A DNA stretch of 64,000 nucleotides from an uncultured Comamonas sp. (GCA_947306475.1 CAMZGS010000003.1:221299-285298), one strand, 5' to 3'. Shown: positions 7,983 to 16,283, counted from the stretch's first letter. Made by a program: numbers and translations. The notes: generated by a model from the sequence alone, not told the origin.

Positions 7983-8321
7983 ATGAGCCTGGAAGTGCAA
8001 GTAACTTTTACGACCGACTGCCATCACGAGGCGTGGGATGCCATCGGAGCATTACTGCAGCAGGGTTCGGTGGGTGCCAGGCTGCAGGATGCATTCGAAG
8101 TGTTCGGAGAGGAAACAGGCGAACAACTGGAAGAGCTCTTGGAAGCGTTTCCGGCGGAGCTGTTGTACGCATCCGGTTATAGCCGTTCAGGCGATCAGGT
8201 GGTCCTGGAATTCGAGTGGCCGGGTGGCGAGCCGGAGTTCCCTGAAGCGTTCAAGAAACTTCTGAAGCACTGTGGGGCACAAGCCATTCAGCTCCGTTCG
8301 GTGGATTTGAGTGGTGACTGA
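7983..8321 (+). CDS. Acidic protein of unknown function, 112 residues, second gene of the insert pair
   Basis: The ATG at 7983 lies five bases after the previous stop, with GGAGG about nine bases upstream inside the end of that gene, so translation is coupled. The protein is strongly acidic (EVFGEETGEQLEELLEAFP) and alternates strands and helices: LEVQVTFTT, AWDAIGALLQQ, then QVVLEFEWPGG and PEFPEAFKKLLKHCG, ending in a strand. This suggests a small alpha/beta sandwich, possibly ferredoxin-like. Small acidic second genes of this kind are common as antitoxins or immunity proteins, but no family was recognised. Composition is atypical for the chromosome. Confidence 0.72.
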   Translation: MSLEVQVTFTTDCHHEAWDAIGALLQQGSVGARLQDAFEVFGEETGEQLEELLEAFPAELLYASGYSRSGDQVVLEFEWPGGEPEFPEAFKKLLKHCGAQAIQLRSVDLSGD

Positions 8322-8428
8322 AAGAAACCAGGGCGACGAATGAATGGTTTCTATACTTGGCCAGGATGGGTCAACCACCGATACGGCCCAGGTCCTGATT
8401 GGCCTTGAGCTCTACCCAATCCCTGCCT

Positions 8429-8635
8429 TTAAACGCCCTGGCATTCAATTGGGTGTTTGTTCACTGTACGGGTGCAAATACCAACGCGGATTGCCCTGAT
8501 TACCGATAAGCCATCGGAATCATTGCAGGAATAAGTCACGATCGTCTGGTGCCAAGAATCCGGAGGCATTTCCTGAACATGAAAATCGTACATGCGACCG
8601 GCCTGCATCCAGTCATCTCTCGGGATTTTGACCAC
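8429..8635 (-). pseudogene. Possible gene fragment inside the insert
   Basis: A 68-codon minus-strand frame starting at GTG 8635 encodes VVKIPRDDWMQAGRMYDFH and then VQEMPPDSWHQTIVTYSC, which reads as ordinary protein. Upstream of the GTG the frame is closed by stops, and another frame continues similar-looking peptide, so it may be a frameshifted C-terminal remnant. No Shine-Dalgarno sequence is convincing. I recognise no family. Confidence 0.3.
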
Positions 8636-8712
8636 AAAGCCTTATTACGCCCAAAACTGGGCTTGAGGCCTGCGAAATATCCATCTGGTGTTAACTTCTG
8701 GGCGTTGTAGCT

Positions 8713-8739
8713 CCCTCTCTCACCCCGGATAGCTACACT
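8713..8739 (+). repeat. 27-bp direct repeat, right copy, bounding the AT-rich insert
   Basis: Same orientation as 6992-7018 with 26 of 27 bases identical; the only difference is T at 8734. Sequence outside the 27 bases does not match between copies, so this is a discrete short repeat rather than the end of a longer duplication. Read on the minus strand both copies spell SVAIRGERG in one frame, which may be coincidental. Confidence 0.8.
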
Positions 8740-8807
8740 CAGTTCAGACACGCTGGTCGATTCACGTTGCTGCAATAAGGAGGGGTTGTAAAACCCCGTC
8801 CGTACCC

Positions 8808-8847
8808 AAAAGCCTGACAGAGCAATCTGTCAGGCTTTTAATTTTTT
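8808..8847. terminator. Rho-independent terminator at the right edge of the insert
   Basis: AAAAGCCTGACAG (8808-8820) and CTGTCAGGCTTTT (8827-8839) form a perfect 13-bp stem with a six-base loop, followed by AATTTTTT. It can end transcripts from both directions and separates the insert from the convergent glcF gene. Confidence 0.85.
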
Positions 8848-8957
8848 GAAGCAATTTAACCGGGAGGCCCCTGGATTGCCAATACCCAGGGTGAGTAATG
8901 CCCGGGCCAATGCCGGGCTGGTGTGGGGCCGGAGGGAAAGCCGTCAGTCAGCGAGCA

Positions 8958-10208
8958 CTATCGCAACGCCTCATCCAGCACTTCCACCCAGTGGCGCACC
9001 GGGATGTCGGTGCCCGCTTGCAGGTGGGTGATGCAGCCGATGTTGGCCGACAGGATGGCCGCTGGCGGGGTGCCGTCGGCAAAGGCGGCGTCCAGCGCAT
9101 CGAGCTTGCGCTTGCGCAGTGTTTTGGAAATGTGCGCTTGCAGGATGGAATAGGTGCCCGCCGAGCCGCAGCACAGGTGCGACTCGGTGCGCGCGGTCTT
9201 GAGGGTGAAGCCCAGTTGGGTCAGCTGCTTTTCCACGATGCCCTTGAGCTTCTGGCCGTGCTGCAGCGTGCAGGGCGGGTGGTAGGCCATGGGCGCTTGT
9301 GGCAGGCGCGCCTTGCCGGCCAGTTTTTCGACCAGCTCGGGCAGCATGTCGGGCAGCAGTTGCGCCAGGTCGCGCGCCAGGGCGCTGACGCGGGCGGCCT
9401 TTTCGGCGTAGCGGCTATCCAGGCGCAGGGCGTGGCCGTAGTCCTTGATCATCACGCCGCAGCCCGAGGCGTTGCTGACGATGGCCTCAATCTCCCCGGC
9501 CTCAATCGCCGGCCACCAGGCATCGATGTTGGCGCGCATCTGGTCCTTGCCGCCTTCCTGGTCGTTGAGGTGGAACTTCACCGCACCGCAGCACACGGCC
9601 TGGTCGATGACCACGGTCTGAATGCCCACGGCGTCCAGCACACGCGCGGTGGCGTAGTTGATGTTGGGCAGCGTCGCCGGTTGCACGCAGCCGGCCAGCA
9701 GCAGCACTTTGCGCGCATGCTCGCGCGTGGGCCAGGTGCCGTGTTCGGTTTTGGCGGGCACCTTGGCGCGGATGCTTTCGGGCAGCAGGCTGCGCACGCT
9801 CTGGCCCAGACGCATGGCCGGGGCAAACAGGCTGGAGGTGATGCCTTCCTTCAGGGCCCAGCGCTGCAGGCGCTCGCCCAGGGGGCGCTGCACCTTGGCT
9901 TCCACCACCTTGCGGCCAATGTCGATCAGGCGGCCATACTGCACGCCGCTGGGGCAGGTGGATTCGCAGTTCAGGCAGGTCAGGCAGCGGTCCAGGTGCA
10001 GCTGTGTGGCACGCGTGGGCGTGGCGCCTTCCATGACTTGCTTGATCAGGTAGATGCGCCCGCGCGGGCCGTCCAGCTCGTCGCCCAGGGTCTGGTAGGT
10101 GGGGCAGGTGGCGGTGCAGAAGCCGCAGTGCACGCATTTGCGCAGAATGGCTTCGGCCTCAACGCCGTCGGGGGTGCCCTGAAATTCAGGGGCCAGATGG
10201 GTTTGCAT
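8958..10208 (-). CDS. glcF: Glycolate oxidase iron-sulfur subunit
   Basis: 416 residues (E. coli GlcF 407). Two ferredoxin-type CxxCxxCxxxCP clusters lie at residues 25-36 and 75-86, each predicted to bind a [4Fe-4S] centre. Two cysteine-rich CCG modules follow (CCGAVKFHL near 215 and CCGSAGTYS near 350). With GlcD and GlcE it oxidises glycolate to glyoxylate at the inner membrane and passes electrons to the quinone pool. It starts 15 bases after the stop of glcE and is cotranscribed with it. glcD is not adjacent and must lie elsewhere. Confidence 0.93.
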   Translation of the reverse strand: MQTHLAPEFQGTPDGVEAEAILRKCVHCGFCTATCPTYQTLGDELDGPRGRIYLIKQVMEGATPTRATQLHLDRCLTCLNCESTCPSGVQYGRLIDIGRKVVEAKVQRPLGERLQRWALKEGITSSLFAPAMRLGQSVRSLLPESIRAKVPAKTEHGTWPTREHARKVLLLAGCVQPATLPNINYATARVLDAVGIQTVVIDQAVCCGAVKFHLNDQEGGKDQMRANIDAWWPAIEAGEIEAIVSNASGCGVMIKDYGHALRLDSRYAEKAARVSALARDLAQLLPDMLPELVEKLAGKARLPQAPMAYHPPCTLQHGQKLKGIVEKQLTQLGFTLKTARTESHLCCGSAGTYSILQAHISKTLRKRKLDALDAAFADGTPPAAILSANIGCITHLQAGTDIPVRHWVEVLDEALR

Positions 10209-10223
10209 GCTCGCTCTTTGTGC

Positions 10224-11348
10224 TCAGATGCCGGTGCGGCCAGGGTTGAAGATGCCGCGGGGGTCGAATGCTCTCTTTAATTGAGCATGTACCGCTTGCA
10301 GGGCCGGGGTTTTGGGGTTGAATATCTTCCAGTTGCTGATGGAGTCAGCGGTATCAGCTCTGAATAGAGTAGCGCTGCCGCCGACGGTCTGGGCCACATC
10401 CTCCAGCGCAGCACTCAGCTCGCGCGGCGCATGCACCCAGCGCTGGGCGCCGAGCCATTCGATGGGGCCGGGCTCGGCACCGGCGGGCAGACGCAGGGCG
10501 GGGGCGGTCTGCGGCACCGACAGGCGCCACAGGCACAGGCCGTTGCCACGGGCTTGCAGGCTGTTGTGCTGCTGCTCGCGCAGGCTGTGCCAGAAGGCCT
10601 GGGCGACTTCGGGCGCCAGGCGTTCGCCACCGAGCTGGCGGCAGGCATCCTCGATGGCGGCACGCGCGCCGCGCAGGCGCAGCCACAGCTGGCCATCGTG
10701 CCAGCAGCTGGCGTTCAGCGGCAGGGGCTGGCCGCCCCAGCGGTTGAGGGCATCGAGCGCCTCCTGCTCCCGCAGGGCAAAGCGCAGGGTGGCCTCGGCC
10801 GGGGGCACGGGCAGCACCTTGAGGCTGACTTCCGTGATGACGCCCAGCGTGCCCCAGCTGCCGGCCATCAGGCGCGAGACGTCGTAGCCGGCCACGTTCT
10901 TCATCACCTGCCCGCCGTAGCGCAGCAGATGGCCCTGGCCGTTGATGATTTCCACGCCCAGCACAAAGTCGCGCACCGCACCGACGCTGGCGCGCGCCGG
11001 GCCGGACCAGCCCGCCGCCACCATGCCGCCCACGGTGGGCTGGCGCTGTGCGTCGGCAAAGTGCGGTGGCTCAAAGGCCAGGGCCTGGCCGTGCTCGGCC
11101 AGGGCGGCTTCCAGCTCGGCCAGAGGGGTGCCGGCGCGGGCGGTGATGACCAGCTCGCTGGGTTCGTAGCTGAGGATGCCGCGCAGCGGGCGCAGGTCCA
11201 GTTCCTGGCCTTGCAGGGCCAGGCCATGAAAATCCTTGCTGCCCCCGCCACGCAGGCGCAGCGGGGTGTGGTCGCGGGCGGCAGCGCGCACACGCTCCAG
11301 GATGAGGTGCAGTGCGTGGTCGGAGGTATCGGTGGTGTCCATGGGCAT
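10224..11348 (-). CDS. glcE: Glycolate oxidase FAD-binding subunit
   Basis: 374 residues. An FAD-binding PCMH-type fold is visible: LRLRGGGSKDFHG near residue 28, YEPSELVITARAGTPLAELE near 52, and PTVGGMVAAGWSGPARASVG near 98. The C-terminus ends with NPGRTGI, typical of GlcE. It is the second flavoprotein subunit of membrane-linked glycolate oxidase and is followed by glcF. It is divergent from comM, leaving 196 bases for both promoters. ATG at 11348 or 11342 could start the protein; neither has a strong SD. Confidence 0.92.
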   Translation of the reverse strand: MPMDTTDTSDHALHLILERVRAAARDHTPLRLRGGGSKDFHGLALQGQELDLRPLRGILSYEPSELVITARAGTPLAELEAALAEHGQALAFEPPHFADAQRQPTVGGMVAAGWSGPARASVGAVRDFVLGVEIINGQGHLLRYGGQVMKNVAGYDVSRLMAGSWGTLGVITEVSLKVLPVPPAEATLRFALREQEALDALNRWGGQPLPLNASCWHDGQLWLRLRGARAAIEDACRQLGGERLAPEVAQAFWHSLREQQHNSLQARGNGLCLWRLSVPQTAPALRLPAGAEPGPIEWLGAQRWVHAPRELSAALEDVAQTVGGSATLFRADTADSISNWKIFNPKTPALQAVHAQLKRAFDPRGIFNPGRTGI

Positions 11349-11544
11349 CGATGGTAGCGGTCAGGGTTGGCCCAGGGCTTGAATTTTTTGAACGTGCGCT
11401 GTGAAGCACTTGTGCCCAAACGGCAGGTATTTACAGGGTGGGCAGCTGCCCGGCAGGGGGCGTGATTGGGCGTTTGGCCCCATTGGCAGGGCGGCGGCAC
11501 TTGCCTAAAGTGGCTCGTTTCGTGGTTGTGTCCAAGCCTGCCGT

Positions 11545-13050
11545 ATGACCCTTGCCTGCGTTCAAAGCCGGGCCCTGCTGGGCCTGCAAGCCCCTGTGGT
11601 GACCGTGGAAGTGCATCTGGCCAATGGCCTGCCCAGTCTGAGTCTGGTGGGTCTGGCCGAAGTGGAAGTGAAAGAAGCGCGCGAGCGTGTGCGCTGCGCC
11701 ATCCAGAACAGCGGGCTGGAGTTTCCGAACAACAAACGCATCACCGTCAATCTGGCGCCGGCCGATCTGCCCAAGGATTCAGGGCGCTTTGATCTGCCGA
11801 TTGCCCTGGGCATTCTGGCGGCCAGCGGGCAGATTCCGGCCACGGCGCTGGAGGGCTGGGAGTTCGCCGGGGAGCTGTCCCTCTCGGGCGCGCTGCGCCC
11901 GGTGCGTGGAGGGCTGGCCAGCAGCCTGCACGGCAGCGGCGCGCAATTGGTGTTGCCGGTAGAAAGTGCGCGCGAAGCAGCCCTGGCCCCCGGCACGCAG
12001 GTCTATGGCGCCGCGCATTTATTGGATGTGGTGGCGGCGCTGCTCGATCACGAACCAGGCCCCGGCTGGCAGCGCATGCAGGCGCCAGTCCCCGACGGCC
12101 AGGCGCCGCAGCCGGACTTGGCCGACGTCAAGGGCCAGATGCAGGCCAGGCGCGCTTTGGAAATTGCCGCCGCTGGAGGGCATGGCGTGCTGCTGGTGGG
12201 GCCGCCCGGGTCGGGCAAGTCCATGCTGGCGCAGCGCTTTGCCGGCCTGCTGCCGCCCATGACCGAGGAAGAGGCGCTGCAAAGCGCCGCCATTGCCAGC
12301 CTGGCCGGGCGCTTTGATCCGGCGCGCTGGGGCCAGCGCCCGACGGTGGCGCCGCACCACACGGCCAGCGCGGTGGCCCTGGTCGGTGGTGGCTCGCCGC
12401 CCCGGCCGGGGGCGATTTCGCTGGCGCACCACGGCGTGCTGTTTCTGGACGAGTTTCCCGAGTTCGCCCGCAGTGCCCTGGAAGCGCTGCGCGAGCCGCT
12501 GGAAAACGGCCACATCACCATCGCCCGCGCGACCTGGAGCAGCCAGTTTCCGGCGCGCTTTCAGCTGCTGGCGGCGATGAACCCCTGCCCTTGCGGCTTT
12601 CACGGCAGCAGCCAGCGCCCGTGCCGCTGCACGCCGCAGCAGATTGCGCGTTACCAGAGCAAGCTCAGTGGCCCGCTGCTGGACCGCATCGACCTGCACG
12701 TCAGCGTGCCGGCGCTGCCGCCGCAGGAGCTGCTGCAACTGGCCGCAGGCGAAGCCAGCGCCACGGTGCGTGAGCGGGTCTGCGCGGCACGGCAGCGGGC
12801 CTTGCAGCGCCAGGGGCAGGCCAACCAGCACCTGCACGGCCAGGCGTTGCAGCAGCATGCGCCGCTGGATGAGGCCGCGCAGGCGCTGATGCACAAGGCG
12901 GCCGAGCGCCTGGGCTGGTCGGCACGCGCCACCCACCGCGCCCTGCGCGTGGCGCGCACCATTGCCGATCTGGCAGGCAGCGAGCACATCACCAGCACCC
13001 ATGTGGCCGAAGCCATGCAGTACCGGCGTGTGTTGGGGCAGGGAGTTTAG
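11545..13050 (+). CDS. comM: ComM/YifB-family AAA+ Mg-chelatase-like ATPase
   Basis: 501 residues. An N-terminal LonC-like domain (ANGLPSLSLVGLAEVEVKEA near residue 28) precedes the AAA+ module, with Walker A GPPGSGKS at 219-226, Walker B LFLDEFPEF near 306 and a zinc-finger-like Cys cluster (NPCPCGFHGSSQRPCRC near 345). A C-terminal Mg-chelatase helical domain completes the family layout. ComM is a hexameric branch-migration helicase needed to integrate transforming DNA of divergent sequence. It is monocistronic, and a family inverted repeat follows its stop. Confidence 0.93.
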   Translation: MTLACVQSRALLGLQAPVVTVEVHLANGLPSLSLVGLAEVEVKEARERVRCAIQNSGLEFPNNKRITVNLAPADLPKDSGRFDLPIALGILAASGQIPATALEGWEFAGELSLSGALRPVRGGLASSLHGSGAQLVLPVESAREAALAPGTQVYGAAHLLDVVAALLDHEPGPGWQRMQAPVPDGQAPQPDLADVKGQMQARRALEIAAAGGHGVLLVGPPGSGKSMLAQRFAGLLPPMTEEEALQSAAIASLAGRFDPARWGQRPTVAPHHTASAVALVGGGSPPRPGAISLAHHGVLFLDEFPEFARSALEALREPLENGHITIARATWSSQFPARFQLLAAMNPCPCGFHGSSQRPCRCTPQQIARYQSKLSGPLLDRIDLHVSVPALPPQELLQLAAGEASATVRERVCAARQRALQRQGQANQHLHGQALQQHAPLDEAAQALMHKAAERLGWSARATHRALRVARTIADLAGSEHITSTHVAEAMQYRRVLGQGV

Positions 13051-13065
13051 GGTGCGGGAGCGTGA

Positions 13066-13164
13066 TCTATGAAAACAGGAGCTGTTTGCGCTTGTCAGGC
13101 AAAGGTTTCAGGTAAAAATCTACGGGAAATACTTTTCGGTAAAGCGGTAAAAGCTCCCTTTTTA
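13066..13164. repeat. Intergenic inverted repeat, family copy 3, bidirectional terminator
   Basis: AGGAGCTGTTTGCGCTT (13077-13093) faces AAAGCGGTAAAAGCTCCCT (13141-13159) as imperfect arms, with the inner motif GGTTTCAGGTAAAAATC. T-rich ends occur on both strands. It occupies the gap between convergent comM and ptsI, and overlaps the last codon of ptsI, so it probably ends both transcripts. Confidence 0.7.
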
Positions 13165-14907
13165 GGAGTTTTGCTGTAGCAGGGCCTGCGGATCTTCGGC
13201 GGCCAGTACCTCCTGCGCCCAGGGTGCCAGCTTGCTGGCATTGGCGCGCAGCACTTCCTGCTTGACGGCCAGCAGCTGTGCCGGGTGCATGGAGAAGCTG
13301 CGCAGCCCCAGGCCCAGCAGCAGGCGCGTCATGCCTGGGTCACCGGCCATCTCTCCGCACACGCTCACCGATTTGCCGCGCGCGTTGGCGGCGGCAATGA
13401 CCTGGGCGATCAGGTGCAGCACCGCCGGGTGCAGCGGGTCGTAGAGGTGGGCGACTTCTTCGTCGGCGCGGTCGATGGCCAGGGTGTACTGGATCAGGTC
13501 GTTGGTGCCGAGCGAGACAAAGTCGAAGTGCTGCAGGAACACATCGATCATGAGCGCCGCGGCGGGCACCTCGATCATGGCGCCCAGCTGCACGGGGCCA
13601 AAGGCCTCGCCGCGCTGCTGCAACTCCTGGCGTGCCTGTTCGACCAGGGCCAGGGTCTGCGTGATCTCGTGGCGGTGCGCCATCATGGGGAACATCAGGC
13701 GCACCGGGCCATGCTGGGCGGCACGCAACACGGCGCGCAGCTGGGCGCGGAACATGGCCGGCTCGGCCAGGCTCCAGCGGATGGCGCGCAGGCCCAGCGC
13801 GGGGTTGAGGATCAGGTCGCGACCATGGCGCTCCAGCGGCTTGTCGGCACCGATGTCGATGGTGCGGATCGTCAGCGGCAGGCCCTGCATGCCTTCCACC
13901 GCCGCGCGGTAGGCCAGGTACTGCTCCTGCTCGTCGGGCAGCTGGCCATCGCGCCCCATGAAGAGAAATTCGCTGCGAAACAACCCCACGCCACTGGCCC
14001 CGGCCTTGACGGCGCTGGCGGCATCGGCGGGCTGCTCGATATTGGCCTGCAGCTCCACGGGCTGGCCGTCCAGGGTCAGCGCCGGGGCGTGGCGCAGGCG
14101 CTCCAGGCGCTCGCGCTCCAGCGCAATCTGGCGCTGGCGCAGGCGGTATTCCTCCAGCATCGCCGGGGAGGGATCGACCAGCACCACGCCGGCATCGCCA
14201 TCGACGATCAGCCAGTCGTCCTGACGGATGAGCTGGTGCGCCACGCGCGTGCCCACCACGGCGGGAATGTCCATGCTGCGTGCCACGATGGCGGTGTGGC
14301 TGGTCTTGCCGCCGGCCGAGGTGACAAAGCCGGCAAACACGCTGCGCTTGAACTGCAGCATGTCGGCGGGCGACAGGTCCTGCGCCACCAGTACCAGGGC
14401 ATCACCGGCCTGGCTGCCGTCGAGCAGGCTGCACTGGGCCTCGGCAGCAGGTGTCTGGGTGGCGGTGTTGCCGCGCATGTAGCGCAGGATGCGGTCCACG
14501 ACCTGTTCCAGATCGGCCTTGCGCTCGCGCAGGTAGGGGTCGTCCATTTCGTCGAACTGGCGCGCCACCTGCTCCAGCTGGGTGACCAGTGCCCACTCGG
14601 CGTTGTAGCGCCGCTCCACGATCCACTGGTGGGTGCCGCTGATGAACAGCTCGTCCTGCAGCAGCAGCAGGTGCACGTCCAGCAGGGCGCTCAGCTCGGG
14701 TGGGGCATCGGGGGGCAGCTCGTCGGCCAGGCGCTGCAACTCCTGGGCCACGGCGTCGCGCGCGCGGCGCACGCGGGCCAGTTCTTCCTCGATTTGTTCG
14801 GGTTCAATGAAGTAGTGGCGTACTTCGGTACGGCTGCTGGCAGTCAGCACGGCACGCCCGATGGCAATGCCGCGTGCTACCGCCAGGCCGTGGATGGAAA
14901 AAGTCAT
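13162..14907 (-). CDS. ptsI: PTS enzyme I, phosphoenolpyruvate-protein phosphotransferase
   Basis: 581 residues, the usual length for enzyme I. The N-terminal phosphohistidine domain carries GGKTSHTAIVARS with the active His204. The C-terminal PEP-binding barrel shows SEFLFMGRD, the LGTNDLIQYTLAIDR signature and the catalytic Cys in VCGEMAGDPG. It transfers phosphate from PEP to HPr. It is third in a minus-strand set EIIA(man)-ptsH-ptsI, starting 48 bases after ptsH. No sugar-specific EIIBC gene is nearby, so its output is probably regulatory. Confidence 0.96.
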   Translation of the reverse strand: MTFSIHGLAVARGIAIGRAVLTASSRTEVRHYFIEPEQIEEELARVRRARDAVAQELQRLADELPPDAPPELSALLDVHLLLLQDELFISGTHQWIVERRYNAEWALVTQLEQVARQFDEMDDPYLRERKADLEQVVDRILRYMRGNTATQTPAAEAQCSLLDGSQAGDALVLVAQDLSPADMLQFKRSVFAGFVTSAGGKTSHTAIVARSMDIPAVVGTRVAHQLIRQDDWLIVDGDAGVVLVDPSPAMLEEYRLRQRQIALERERLERLRHAPALTLDGQPVELQANIEQPADAASAVKAGASGVGLFRSEFLFMGRDGQLPDEQEQYLAYRAAVEGMQGLPLTIRTIDIGADKPLERHGRDLILNPALGLRAIRWSLAEPAMFRAQLRAVLRAAQHGPVRLMFPMMAHRHEITQTLALVEQARQELQQRGEAFGPVQLGAMIEVPAAALMIDVFLQHFDFVSLGTNDLIQYTLAIDRADEEVAHLYDPLHPAVLHLIAQVIAAANARGKSVSVCGEMAGDPGMTRLLLGLGLRSFSMHPAQLLAVKQEVLRANASKLAPWAQEVLAAEDPQALLQQNS

Positions 14908-14955
14908 GCAAGCTCCTTGGCGCAGTGCGCATGCGCTGCGCGGTGCCCGGTGGGC

Positions 14956-15225
14956 TCACTGGCCTTCGCCGAACTTGTCCTCGATCAGTGCCACCAGGGC
15001 GTCCATGGCGGCCTCTTCCTGCGGGCCGTCGGTTTCCAGCACCACCTGGGAGCCCATGCCGGCGGCCAGCATCATCACGCCCATGATGCTTTTGGCGTTG
15101 ATGCGGCGCTCTCCCTTGGTCATCCAGATATCGCAGTCGAAGCTGCCGGCCAGCTTGGTCAGCTTGGCCGAGGCGCGGGCGTGCAGGCCCAGCTTGTTGG
15201 TGATGGTCAGTTCTTTTTTCAGCAT
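14956..15225 (-). CDS. ptsH: Phosphocarrier protein HPr
   Basis: 89 residues. His15 in LGLHARASA is the site phosphorylated by enzyme I. Ser46 in AKSIMGVMMLAA is the site used by HPr kinase/phosphorylase, whose gene lies at 51.4 kb in this window. Both residues occupy exactly the canonical positions. HPr relays phosphate to the EIIA encoded just upstream, 18 bases away. Confidence 0.97.
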   Translation of the reverse strand: MLKKELTITNKLGLHARASAKLTKLAGSFDCDIWMTKGERRINAKSIMGVMMLAAGMGSQVVLETDGPQEEAAMDALVALIEDKFGEGQ

Positions 15226-15243
15226 AGGAACGTATCGGTCGGA

Positions 15244-15657
15244 TTACGCCAGGCGTGCGGCATCGCGCAGCAGCAGGCCATTGTGTCCCCCGTCGAGCGC
15301 GCGCTGCGCCCACGGTTGCAGGGCCTCATGGCGGTAGGCGATGGCGCGCAGCAGCATGGGCAGGTTCACCCCGGCCAGCAGGGGCCAGCCCGTGCTCTGT
15401 GCCAGTTGCTGGGCCACGTTGCTGGGGGTGGCTCCCCAGACGTCGGTCAGCACCAGGCAGGGGGCGCCGTCGCTGCGTGCAGCCAGCTGCCGGGCGCGCG
15501 CCAGGGTGGCTTCCGGGGGCTCATCGGCAGGTACGTCCAGGGCGTGTACGAACTCGGGGGCGTCGGCAAAGACGTGGGCGGCACAGGCCTGCAGGGCACT
15601 GGCCAGCGGGGCATGGGCCAGCAGGAGCACGTGCCCGGGGGGCGAGGAAACGGTCAT
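15244..15657 (-). CDS. PTS EIIA component, mannose/fructose type, regulatory
   Basis: 137 residues from the ATG at 15657. It is a single EIIA-man domain: VLLLAHAPLASAL with the phosphorylatable His15 near the start, LVLTDVWGATPSN in the middle, and NLPMLLRAI near 95. It receives phosphate from HPr. No EIIB, EIIC or EIID partner is present, as is usual for betaproteobacterial ptsH-linked EIIA proteins, which are thought to act in regulation rather than transport. First gene of the ptsI operon; the ATG is favoured over upstream codons because those overlap the convergent lipoprotein region. Confidence 0.88.
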   Translation of the reverse strand: MTVSSPPGHVLLLAHAPLASALQACAAHVFADAPEFVHALDVPADEPPEATLARARQLAARSDGAPCLVLTDVWGATPSNVAQQLAQSTGWPLLAGVNLPMLLRAIAYRHEALQPWAQRALDGGHNGLLLRDAARLA

Positions 15658-15704
15658 GGGCGGAATTGTCGGCGCAGCGCAGTCACGGAGCGATGGAGAG
15701 GGGC

Positions 15705-16283
15705 TTATTCGTCCAGCAGCACCAGGCGGTCGAAGAATTGTCGGGCCAGATCGTGGTAGGGCTTGGGCGCGTAGATCACGGCGTGGATGATGCGGGCCTT
15801 GTCGCCTTCCTTGCGCGCAAACCACACACCGTGGGTGGTCATGGTCCAGCCGGCGGCGCCTTCACCCTCCACTGTGGCCTGAATGGAGCGCGACAGCGGC
15901 ATGGCGCCTGCGGGGACGAACGGTGCACCGCTCTTGAAGTTCTTGCCATCCACGGCCTTGAGCTTGGTCAGCACGGCGGCCTGCCAGAAGGCCAGCGCAT
16001 CGTCGGCGCGCTCGGCATCGTCCAGCAGCCAGTGCGAGATGGCGTAGGTGGAGTCGATGGCGTCGCACCCCATCATGCTCACCATGACCGGGCCATCGCC
16101 CATGCCGAAGTCCACCGGTGTGCGCGCCACCTCGGGCTCGCAGGGGAAGTAGGCCAGCATGCGGGCCTCATTCAGCTGCACCTCGCGCCAGGGCAGCTCA
16201 GGGTCTTGCGCACCACATGCACCCAGGAGCATCAGCAGGGCTGCTGCCAGCGTACGGCGCAGAAGATGGGATGTTCTCAACAT
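15705..16283 (-). CDS. Putative lipoprotein, unknown function
   Basis: 192 residues with a clear lipoprotein signal: RR, a hydrophobic run, and LLGAC with lipidated Cys23. The mature part has PWREVQLNEARMLAYFPCEP and ends with YHDLARQFFDRLVLLDE; it has two further cysteines that could pair (near 48 and 73). No family function is recognised. The residue after Cys23 is Gly, so outer-membrane sorting is likely. It ends 47 bases before the PTS genes in the same direction and could be cotranscribed with them. Confidence 0.75.
   Translation of the reverse strand: MLRTSHLLRRTLAAALLMLLGACGAQDPELPWREVQLNEARMLAYFPCEPEVARTPVDFGMGDGPVMVSMMGCDAIDSTYAISHWLLDDAERADDALAFWQAAVLTKLKAVDGKNFKSGAPFVPAGAMPLSRSIQATVEGEGAAGWTMTTHGVWFARKEGDKARIIHAVIYAPKPYHDLARQFFDRLVLLDE

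Larger units (their letters stand above)
8322..8957. other. Right part of the insert and flank, no confident full-length gene
   Basis: This 636-base stretch holds a possible 68-codon minus-strand fragment (8429-8635), the right direct repeat (8713-8739), a GGGGTTGTAAAACCCC mini-hairpin (8783-8798) and a strong terminator (8808-8847). A 22-codon frame from the ATG at 8340 (MNGFYTWPGWVNHRYGPGP) is too short to trust. GC content is near 50% up to about 8760 and returns to the chromosomal level before glcF. Confidence 0.6.

Noticed and set aside
6992..8739. An insertion sequence with terminal repeats
   Set aside because: The repeats are direct, not inverted, there is no transposase frame inside, and no short target duplication flanks them.
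13285..15759. 824-codon plus-strand frame opposite ptsI, ptsH and the EIIA gene
   Set aside because: Gln/His/Gly-rich antisense shadow running across three well-supported genes; no family resemblance.
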